Source of the DNA: an uncultured Prevotella sp.
Lineage (GTDB): Bacteria; Bacteroidota; Bacteroidia; Bacteroidales; Bacteroidaceae
NCBI GenBank assembly: GCA_945614335.1
Contig: CALZAP010000134.1
Span: forward strand, 1 to 5,223
Direction: 5' to 3'
DNA: 5,223 nucleotides
Shown piece by piece: positions 1 to 5,223 of the stretch. Both the position numbers and the translations under genes were made by a program. The notes under the pieces are model-generated. The model saw only the letters and a list, made by a program, of their open reading frames with translations, made no database searches and was not told the DNA's origin. Within the stretch, counting starts at the first letter, position 1, and each line of letters begins with the position of its first letter.

Positions 1-916
1 GGAAACGGTAGTTCTCTGCACCGAAGCCAAGAGCCTGGTGCCATGCCATACGTGTCTGCTTCCACTTCGGGAACCATTCCAGTTCAGTGCCCGGCTTCAC
101 GAAGAACTGCATCTCCATCTGCTCAAACTCACGCATACGGAAGATGAACTGGCGAGCCACAATCTCGTTGCGGAAAGCCTTGCCGATTTGTGCAATACCG
201 AAAGGAATCTTCATGCGGCCTGTCTTCTGCACGTTCAGATAGTTCACGAAGATACCCTGTGCTGTCTCCGGACGCAGATATACCTTCATCGATGCGTCGG
301 CCGATGCACCCATCTCGGTTGAGAACATCAGGTTGAACTGGCGCACGTCGGTCCAGTTCTTTGTGCCGCTGATAGGGTCAACGATTTCCTCGTCGAGGAT
401 AATCTGCTTCAGGGCTTCCAGGTCCGGACCCTGCATAGCCTCGGCATATCGTGCGTGGAGTGCGTCGCGCTTCTCCTTGGTCTCCTTCACGCGCTCGCTG
501 GTCTCCATGTATTTCTCCTCGTCGAATGAGTCGCCGAAGCGCTTGCGTGCCTTGGCCACCTCCTTCTGTATCTTCTCGTCATACTTGGCTATCTGGTCCT
601 CGATGAGCACGTCGGCGCGGTAGCGCTTCTTCGAGTCGCGGTTGTCAATCAGTGGGTCGTTGAATGCGTCAACGTGTCCGCTGGCCTTCCATATCGTAGG
701 ATGCATGAAGATGGCAGAGTCGATGCCCACGATGTTCTCATGGAGCAACACCATGCTCTTCCACCAATACTGCTTGATATTGTTCTTCAGTTCAACACCA
801 TTCTGGCCGTAGTCATATACGGCTCCCAAACCATCATAGATATCACTACTCGGGAACACGAAACCGTACTCCTTGCAGTGTGATACAATTTTCTTAAAAA
901 CGTCTTCTTGTGCCAT
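1..916 (-). CDS. glyQS: Glycyl-tRNA synthetase, single-chain class II type (N-terminal part, cut by left edge)
   Basis: Cytosolic enzyme that attaches glycine to tRNA-Gly using ATP. The frame is open from the ATG at 914-916 to the left edge, giving 305 codons; the family is usually about 500 residues, so roughly 60% is present. Reading the minus strand, it begins MAQEDVFKKIVSHCKEYGFV. Class II motif 1 lies around residues 72-81 (HPTIWKASGH), the glycine-specific RPETAQGIF at 215-223, and motif 2 at about 248-272, starting FRNEI and continuing through MREFEQMEMQFF. Residues 103-165 form a highly charged, probably helical insertion. Motif 3 and the anticodon-binding domain lie outside the window. 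This is the alpha2 type (one polypeptide), not the split alpha/beta glyQ+glyS type. The Cys pair that many relatives carry just before RYRAD is replaced by DNRDSKK (91-97). The start is supported by a promoter about 30 bases upstream and the lack of an earlier in-frame start after it. The gene is transcribed divergently from the topoisomerase. Identification is very secure; the symbol is conventional (also called glyS). Confidence 0.97.
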   Translation of the reverse strand, partial: MAQEDVFKKIVSHCKEYGFVFPSSDIYDGLGAVYDYGQNGVELKNNIKQYWWKSMVLLHENIVGIDSAIFMHPTIWKASGHVDAFNDPLIDNRDSKKRYRADVLIEDQIAKYDEKIQKEVAKARKRFGDSFDEEKYMETSERVKETKEKRDALHARYAEAMQGPDLEALKQIILDEEIVDPISGTKNWTDVRQFNLMFSTEMGASADASMKVYLRPETAQGIFVNYLNVQKTGRMKIPFGIAQIGKAFRNEIVARQFIFRMREFEQMEMQFFVKPGTELEWFPKWKQTRMAWHQALGFGAENYRF

Positions 917-947
917 AATAATATGTATATTTTCGTATTTTTGGGTG

Positions 948-978
948 CAAAGGTAATGTATGTTGAGCGAAAAACAAA
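948..978 (-). promoter_or_regulatory. Bacteroidota-type promoter for the glycyl-tRNA synthetase gene
   Basis: On the minus strand, TTTG (978-975) is followed after 19 bases by TACCTTTG (955-948), matching the primary sigma factor consensus known in Bacteroides and relatives: TTTG near -33 and TAnnTTTG near -7. Transcription should begin near 940-944, giving an A-rich leader of roughly 25 bases before the ATG at 916. The leader has no Shine-Dalgarno sequence, which is usual in this phylum. The motif match is seen directly; activity and start site are inferred. Confidence 0.8.
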
Positions 979-994
979 AGAAAATAACACAATA

Positions 995-1026
995 TTTGCA
1001 AATTTCGTTTCTTTTTATTACTTTTG
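995..1026 (+). promoter_or_regulatory. Bacteroidota-type promoter for the topoisomerase operon
   Basis: TTTG (995-998) is followed after 20 bases by TACTTTTG (1019-1026), a full match to the TTTG / TAnnTTTG consensus of the phylum's primary sigma factor. Transcription should start near 1030-1034, leaving a leader of about 20-24 bases without a Shine-Dalgarno sequence. This placement decides the start of the downstream gene: the in-frame TTG at 1024-1026 is part of the -7 box and would not be in the mRNA, so the ATG at 1054 is the start. Only 16 bases separate this -33 box from that of the divergent synthetase promoter. Confidence 0.82.
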
Positions 1027-1053
1027 CGGCTGAAGAAATACCACATTAACCTC

Positions 1054-3762
1054 ATGAGTGACGAAATAGACGATATTAAAGACAATAACATCAACGAAGA
1101 GGATGCTTCGCAGGAGCATTCTGACTACAAGCCTGTCAACAGGTTTGACGCATCCGTGGTGCACCATCTCAGCGGCATGTATCAGAACTGGTTTCTTGAT
1201 TATGCCTCATACGTGATTCTCGAACGTGCCGTGCCGCATATCGAGGACGGACTGAAGCCTGTGCAAAGACGCATACTTCATTCCATGAAGCGAATGGACG
1301 ACGGCAGATATAACAAGGTGGCTAACATCGTAGGACACACCATGCAGTTCCATCCGCATGGCGACGCTTCCATCGGCGACGCGTTGGTCCAGTTGGGACA
1401 GAAAGACCTGCTCGTTGACACCCAGGGAAACTGGGGCAACATTCTTACCGGCGACCGTGCGGCTGCTCCCCGATATATTGAGGCGCGCCTGTCGAAGTTT
1501 GCCATCGACACAGTGTTCAACCCCAAGACCACCGAGTGGCAGCTTAGCTACGACGGACGAAACAAGGAGCCCATCACCCTTCCGGTGAAGTTCCCGTTGC
1601 TACTTGCACAAGGTGCCGAGGGCATTGCCGTGGGACTCTCGTCGAAGATTCTGCCCCACAACTTCTGCGAGCTGTGTGACGCTGCCATATCCTATCTCCA
1701 TGGACAGCCGTTCCAGCTTTATCCAGACTTCCCCACTGGCGGCAGCATCGACGTCAGCCGCTATAACGACGGACAACGCGGTGGGGTGTTGAAGGTAAGG
1801 GCAAAGATAGAAAAACTCGACAACAAGACGCTCGTAATACGTGAGATACCATACGGCAAAACCACAACCACACTCATCGACTCCATTCTCAAGGCCATTG
1901 AAAAGGGAAAGATAAAGGCACGCAAGGTTGACGACAACACTGCCGCCGAGGTGGAGATTCTTGTGCATCTCGCCCCAGGCATCTCTTCCGACAAGACTCT
2001 TGACGCACTCTATGCCTTCTCCGACTGCGAGGTGAACATCTCGCCCAACTGTTGTGTAATCGAAAACAACAAGCCGCAGTTCCTTACCGTAAGCGACGTG
2101 TTGCGCCATTGTGCGGAGCACACGAAGGCCTTGCTGCGCAAAGAACTTGAGATACGCAAGGCCGAACTGCTCGAACAGTTCCATTTTGCCTCCCTCGAGA
2201 AAATATTCATCGAGGAGCGTATCTATAAGGACAAGAAGTTTGAACAGGCTCCGAATGTGGATGCCGTGTGCGAGCATATCGACGACCGCCTTACCCCATA
2301 CTATCCACAGTTTGTGCGCGAAGTGACCAAGGACGACATCCTTAGGCTTCTTGAGATAAAGATGCAGCGTATATTGAAGTTCAACAAAGACAAGGCTGAC
2401 GAACTCATGGCCCGCATAAAGGCTGAGATAGAAGACATTGACCACGATTTGGCCAATATGGTGGAGGTAACTGCCAACTGGTTCCAGTTCCTGAAGGACA
2501 AGTACGGCAAGGACCATCCGCGAATGACCGAGATACGCAATTTCGACACCATAGAAGCCACCACCGTAGTCGAGGCTAACGAGAAACTCTATATCAACCG
2601 TCAGGAAGGCTTCATCGGCACTGGTCTGAAGAAAGACGAATACGTTTGCAACTGCTCTGACATCGACGACATCATAATCTTCTACAAGGACGGTAAGTAT
2701 AAGGTCATCAAGGTGGCGGAGAAAATATTCGTGGGCAAGAATGTGCTTCATCTTGCCGTGTTCAAAAAGAACGACAAGAGAACGATATACAACGTGGTGT
2801 ATCGCGACGGAAAGAAAGGCGACTACTTCATTAAGCGCTTCAACGTGACAAGCATCACGCGCGACCGTGAATACGACCTTACACAAGGCACTCCAGGCTC
2901 GCGAGTCATATACTTTACTGCCAATCCCAATGGCGAGGCGGAGGTAATCAAGATCACCTTCGACCCGTCGGAAAAACGCAAGGGAAGCATATTCCTCGAC
3001 AAGGATTTCTCCACCATATTAATAAAAGGAAGGGCATCGAAGGGTAACCTCCTCTCACATCAGTCCATACATCGTATTGGCCTTAAGAGTCATGGCCACT
3101 CCACACTCGGCGGACGCAAGGTGTGGTTTGACCCGGATGTCAACCGTCTGAACTACGACGAGCACGGACGCCTGCTCGGAGAGTTCTTCGATGGCGACAC
3201 CATTCTCGTGGTGCTCTCCAACGGCGAGTACTACCAGACCAACTTCGATCCCAACAACCATTATGAGGATAATATAGCCATCATAGAGAAATACGACGAG
3301 CACAAGGTGTGGACATGTGTCCTCTTCGATGCCGACAACGACGGCTATCCCTATCTCAAGCGTTTCATGATGGAACCTACCAAGCGTAAGCTCAACTATC
3401 TCGGCGACAATCCGCTGAGCCGACAGGTGTTGCTTTCGGGACAGGTCTATCCGCGCATAAAAGTGACTTTCGGTGGCAACGATGCCTTCCGCGACCCAAT
3501 GGAAATAGACGCCGAGCAGTTTATTGCCGTCAAGGGCTTTAAGGCCAAGGGCAAGCGAATCAGCACATGGCAGATTGAGTCGATAGAGGAACTCGAACCG
3601 TTGCGTTATCCGGAAGAGCCGGAGGAACCGTCAGACAATCCCGACGACTCTGGCGACGACGGCCCGGACGATGCGTCTTCTGACCCTGATGCCGGAAAAA
3701 GCGAGCAGCAGGTGCGCGACGAGATAACAGGTCAACTTAATCTTTTCCCCGATGGCTTTTAG
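1054..3762 (+). CDS. parC: DNA topoisomerase IV subunit A (ParC type; GyrA/ParC family)
   Basis: Breakage-reunion subunit of a type IIA topoisomerase, 902 residues; with a ParE ATPase (not in the window) it would relax and decatenate chromosomes. The catalytic core starts near residue 30: EDGLKPVQRRIL at 64-75, HPHGD at 100-104, the DNA-linking tyrosine Y141 in AAAPRYIE, and GIAVG at 190-194, whose I191 corresponds to the DNA-intercalating isoleucine. Helical coiled-coil and C-gate segments occupy about 365-500. From about 512 comes a beta-pinwheel-like C-terminal domain without the GyrA box (QRRGGKG), but with GRASKGN (659-665) and LGGRK (685-689). The missing box argues for ParC rather than GyrA, although annotation pipelines often say 'gyrase/topoisomerase IV subunit A'. 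The quinolone-region Ser is Ala (A105) while the acidic partner D109 is kept. The protein ends in an acidic tail (854-879, 13 of 26 residues Asp/Glu) and QLNLF (894-898). The start at ATG 1054 is chosen because the upstream TTG lies inside the promoter. It is the first gene of an apparent three-gene operon. Confidence 0.95.
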   Translation: MSDEIDDIKDNNINEEDASQEHSDYKPVNRFDASVVHHLSGMYQNWFLDYASYVILERAVPHIEDGLKPVQRRILHSMKRMDDGRYNKVANIVGHTMQFHPHGDASIGDALVQLGQKDLLVDTQGNWGNILTGDRAAAPRYIEARLSKFAIDTVFNPKTTEWQLSYDGRNKEPITLPVKFPLLLAQGAEGIAVGLSSKILPHNFCELCDAAISYLHGQPFQLYPDFPTGGSIDVSRYNDGQRGGVLKVRAKIEKLDNKTLVIREIPYGKTTTTLIDSILKAIEKGKIKARKVDDNTAAEVEILVHLAPGISSDKTLDALYAFSDCEVNISPNCCVIENNKPQFLTVSDVLRHCAEHTKALLRKELEIRKAELLEQFHFASLEKIFIEERIYKDKKFEQAPNVDAVCEHIDDRLTPYYPQFVREVTKDDILRLLEIKMQRILKFNKDKADELMARIKAEIEDIDHDLANMVEVTANWFQFLKDKYGKDHPRMTEIRNFDTIEATTVVEANEKLYINRQEGFIGTGLKKDEYVCNCSDIDDIIIFYKDGKYKVIKVAEKIFVGKNVLHLAVFKKNDKRTIYNVVYRDGKKGDYFIKRFNVTSITRDREYDLTQGTPGSRVIYFTANPNGEAEVIKITFDPSEKRKGSIFLDKDFSTILIKGRASKGNLLSHQSIHRIGLKSHGHSTLGGRKVWFDPDVNRLNYDEHGRLLGEFFDGDTILVVLSNGEYYQTNFDPNNHYEDNIAIIEKYDEHKVWTCVLFDADNDGYPYLKRFMMEPTKRKLNYLGDNPLSRQVLLSGQVYPRIKVTFGGNDAFRDPMEIDAEQFIAVKGFKAKGKRISTWQIESIEELEPLRYPEEPEEPSDNPDDSGDDGPDDASSDPDAGKSEQQVRDEITGQLNLFPDGF
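3613..3690 (+). other. Acidic, probably disordered tail of the topoisomerase subunit
   Basis: These codons specify residues 854-879 of the topoisomerase subunit. Thirteen of the 26 residues are Asp or Glu, the rest mostly Pro, Ser, Gly and Ala, with no hydrophobic core residues, which suggests a flexible linker. It follows the pinwheel domain and precedes the QLNLF motif. In E. coli GyrA an acidic C-terminal tail is known to tune DNA wrapping; a similar role here is inference only. Confidence 0.75.
3733..3747 (+). other. Putative sliding-clamp-binding motif (QLNLF) at the C-terminus of the topoisomerase subunit
   Basis: These five codons (residues 894-898 of 902) encode QLNLF, which fits the bacterial beta-clamp-binding pentapeptide consensus QL[S/D]LF at four of five positions, with Asn in the tolerant third position. 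The placement at the end of a flexible acidic tail is typical for such short linear motifs. A chance match is possible for so short a motif, and binding is not shown by sequence alone. Confidence 0.45.
3752..3762 (+). other. 11-base gene overlap (topoisomerase stop / DUF3316-like start)
   Basis: The ATG at 3752 lies inside the last codons of the topoisomerase gene, whose TAG stop is at 3760-3762, in a different frame. No Shine-Dalgarno sequence precedes it. A ribosome ending on the first gene would be placed to start on the second, so translational coupling is likely. No promoter is apparent for the second gene. Confidence 0.75.
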
Positions 3763-4546
3763 GCTTTTCATTGTTTCCCTCCTCTCACTGTTGCCGCCAA
3801 CGTTTGCGGCGGCACAGTCGGAGCGCAGGACTACTAATATGATAGGTGTGGGACCTACCGAGGTCTACGACACCTATCTCTCCCAGGAGCATTTCAGTGG
3901 CACCGGGCTCTCTTTCCTTTCCACCGTGCAAGGTGTAAAGGCAGAGCGACGCTGGTCCACACTTATCGAGCATCAGGCACATCTCGCCACAGTTAACGAC
4001 CGTAGCGACGACAGCCATGAACTTGCCGGCGACTACACGTTATTCGTCGGCCGTATGCGTTCTTTTCAGCTTCTGCCTTCCCTCACCGTTGAGGCGGGAG
4101 GCATGCTTGCCGCCAATGTGGGATTTATCTACAACATGTCAAACGGCAACAATCCCGCACAGGCACGTGTCTCGCTCAATGTCATGCCCACGGCAGCAGC
4201 CACGTGGCGTTTCACTGTCTTCGGACGGCGTGCAGCCCTGCGTTATGAGACCCAACTGCTACTGCTTGGCATCATGTTCAGCCCTAATTACGGTCAGTCC
4301 TACTACGAGATATTCTCTCGTGGCAACTACGATCATAATATAGTTCCCACTACCTTTGTCAGTGCGCCCAACATGCGTCACCAGCTGATGGCCGATGTCA
4401 ATGTCGGTCCGCGCACAACCGTGCGCTTTGGCTATCTCGGCGATTTTCAGCAGTCGAAGGTAAACAATCTTAAGTCTCACGTCTATTCCAACCATTTCAT
4501 GATTGGGTTCGTGAAGCATTTCACCGTCATAAACCATCGCCCATGA
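3752..4546 (+). CDS. Secreted DUF3316-type protein of unknown function
   Basis: A 264-residue protein that I match, from memory of the family, to DUF3316, a Bacteroidota family without assigned function. Residues 1-21 form a clear signal peptide (MAFRLF, then a Leu-rich core ending TFAAA), with cleavage likely before Q22, so the product is exported. The mature part lacks long hydrophobic helices and instead shows alternating, aromatic-rich strand-like segments, for example around residues 100-127, 142-174 and 210-258. The penultimate strand-like stretch ends HFMIGFVKHF, which resembles the final strand of an outer-membrane barrel; a short barrel or periplasmic beta protein is therefore plausible but inferred. 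There is no lipobox Cys. The start at 3752 is preferred because the next in-frame ATG (3839) would remove the signal peptide. It overlaps the topoisomerase gene by 11 bases and the protease gene by 4, so it sits in the middle of a tightly coupled operon. Coding status is secure; the family name is moderately so. Confidence 0.88.
   Translation: MAFRLFIVSLLSLLPPTFAAAQSERRTTNMIGVGPTEVYDTYLSQEHFSGTGLSFLSTVQGVKAERRWSTLIEHQAHLATVNDRSDDSHELAGDYTLFVGRMRSFQLLPSLTVEAGGMLAANVGFIYNMSNGNNPAQARVSLNVMPTAAATWRFTVFGRRAALRYETQLLLLGIMFSPNYGQSYYEIFSRGNYDHNIVPTTFVSAPNMRHQLMADVNVGPRTTVRFGYLGDFQQSKVNNLKSHVYSNHFMIGFVKHFTVINHRP
4543..4546 (+). other. ATGA stop-start overlap (DUF3316-like gene / S41 protease gene)
   Basis: The TGA stop of the DUF3316-like gene (4544-4546) shares bases with the ATG start of the protease gene (4543-4545). 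This four-base arrangement is a classic sign of translational coupling within one mRNA and fixes the protease start. Confidence 0.85.
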
Positions 4547-5223
4547 AACACTCCGTATCTCTTTTCCTTCTCCTCGCCGTCTTCCCCTTGTCCTTCATGT
4601 CCTGTGTCGACGACCCTGAATATGCCGACACTCCTGAAGGCAACTTCGATGCCCTATGGCACATCATCGACGAGCATTACTGCTATTTCGCTTATAAGGG
4701 CGAGCAGTATGGACTCGACTGGAACGAGGTCTACAACCGCTATCGGGTGCGTGTAGACAATACGCTCTCACGCGACCACCTCTTCGAGATATGTGCCGAC
4801 ATGCTTAGCGAACTCCGCGACGGACATGTCAACCTTTCCTCTTCCCACGACGTGGCACGCTACTGGAGCTGGCACGAGTCGTTTCCGGCCAACTTCAGCG
4901 ATACCCTGCAGCGCCGTTATCTCGGTACCGACTACAAGATAGCGGCAGGAATAAAATACCGCATACTCGACGACAACATAGGCTATATCTATTATGGCAG
5001 CTTCAACAGTGGGGTAGGAGAGGGCAACCTCGACGAGGTGCTTATGGAACTCATCCTTTGCCGCGGACTTATCATCGACATACGCGACAATGGCGGCGGC
5101 TATCTCAACTATGCCGAGCGCTTCGCCTCCCGCTTCTTCACCGAGCGCACCCTCGTGGGCTATATCCAGCACAAGACAGGCAAGGGACATGATGACTTCT
5201 CAGAGAGAGAGGAGCAGTGGATA
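4543..5223 (+). CDS. S41-family (tail-specific/tricorn-like) protease, lipoprotein (N-terminal part, cut by right edge)
   Basis: The first 227 codons of a peptidase of the S41 family, serine proteases that usually cleave near unstructured C-termini. Residues 1-21 form a lipoprotein signal: Lys-His, a Leu/Phe-rich core, then the lipobox FMSC with C21 as the lipidated cysteine. The residues just after it (VDDPE) are acidic, as in the lipoprotein export signals that send lipoproteins to the cell surface in Bacteroidota; surface exposure is inferred. Residues about 34-98 resemble the helical region preceding the S41 core in tricorn-like proteins, ending in RDGHV, whose H95 is a candidate catalytic histidine. 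The core strand motif IIDIRDNGGG is at 177-186. The spacing between RDGHV and this motif is too short for an ordinary PDZ domain. The catalytic serine region is expected downstream, beyond the window, so activity cannot be judged. The start is fixed by the ATGA overlap with the preceding gene and by the signal peptide. Confidence 0.92.
   Translation, partial: MKHSVSLFLLLAVFPLSFMSCVDDPEYADTPEGNFDALWHIIDEHYCYFAYKGEQYGLDWNEVYNRYRVRVDNTLSRDHLFEICADMLSELRDGHVNLSSSHDVARYWSWHESFPANFSDTLQRRYLGTDYKIAAGIKYRILDDNIGYIYYGSFNSGVGEGNLDEVLMELILCRGLIIDIRDNGGGYLNYAERFASRFFTERTLVGYIQHKTGKGHDDFSEREEQWI

Noticed and set aside
38..883. Three plus-strand open frames (38-322, 333-623, 674-883) over the left end.
   Set aside because: They are antisense shadows of the glycyl-tRNA synthetase, whose minus-strand translation has unmistakable class II motifs.
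1024..1053. A ten-codon N-terminal extension of the topoisomerase subunit starting at TTG 1024.
   Set aside because: The TTG is the last part of the TACTTTTG promoter box, so it lies upstream of the expected transcription start. The ATG at 1054 gives a normal family N-terminus.
917..1053. The intergenic gap considered as a site for a small RNA, T-box or other glycine-responsive leader, or attachment site.
   Set aside because: Both predicted leaders are under 30 bases, too short for a riboswitch or T-box. No hairpin or direct repeat stands out, and the two promoters explain the sequence.
787..1094. Short minus-strand frames spanning the intergenic gap, with hydrophobic-looking starts.
   Set aside because: They overlap both promoters and the synthetase start in another frame. 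The hydrophobicity comes from the AT-rich gap.
1600..2886. A 428-codon open frame on the minus strand inside the topoisomerase gene.
   Set aside because: It lies wholly opposite a gene with clear catalytic motifs. Its translation resembles no family I know, and it has no promoter motif I can see. Long antisense frames arise from the codon bias of the real gene.
3255..3290. AT-rich patch in the topoisomerase gene considered as an internal promoter for the downstream genes.
   Set aside because: I saw no TTTG / TAnnTTTG pair with correct spacing, and the region is normal coding sequence.
4768..5190. A 140-codon minus-strand open frame at the right end.
   Set aside because: It is opposite the S41 protease gene, which has a lipobox, an ATGA-coupled start and the IIDIRDNGGG motif.

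Overview
The window looks like chromosomal core DNA from a member of the Bacteroidota, most likely Prevotella or a close relative. Three things point there: two near-perfect Bacteroidota-type promoters (TTTG, 19-20 bases, TAnnTTTG), no Shine-Dalgarno sequence before the genes, and protein sequences typical of the phylum (single-chain glycyl-tRNA synthetase, GyrA-box-less ParC-type topoisomerase subunit, DUF3316-like protein, acidic-signal S41 lipoprotein). The genus is inferred from protein resemblance alone. I see no mobile element, CRISPR array, RNA gene or repeat, and coding density is very high.

Layout: bases 1-916 hold the N-terminal 305 codons of a glycyl-tRNA synthetase on the minus strand; its C-terminal part lies off the left edge. 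A 137-base AT-rich gap (917-1053) carries two back-to-back promoters, one for the synthetase and one for the rightward genes. From 1054 rightward, three genes are packed head to tail: a 902-residue topoisomerase IV subunit A (1054-3762), a 264-residue secreted protein of the DUF3316 type (3752-4546), and the first 227 codons of an S41-family protease lipoprotein (4543 to the right edge). The second gene overlaps the first by 11 bases and the third overlaps the second by 4 (ATGA), so the three are very probably one transcript with coupled translation. I see no terminator between them.

Functionally, the synthetase charges glycine tRNA and the topoisomerase subunit, with a ParE partner not in the window, relaxes and decatenates DNA. 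The two downstream genes encode envelope proteins with no obvious link to DNA topology.

The most interesting detail is the end of the topoisomerase: a strongly acidic, probably disordered tail followed by QLNLF, four residues before the C-terminus. This closely matches the known bacterial sliding-clamp-binding consensus (QL[S/D]LF) and suggests the decatenase could be tethered to the replication clamp. That is a hypothesis. I found no clear evidence of an entirely new biological system in the window.
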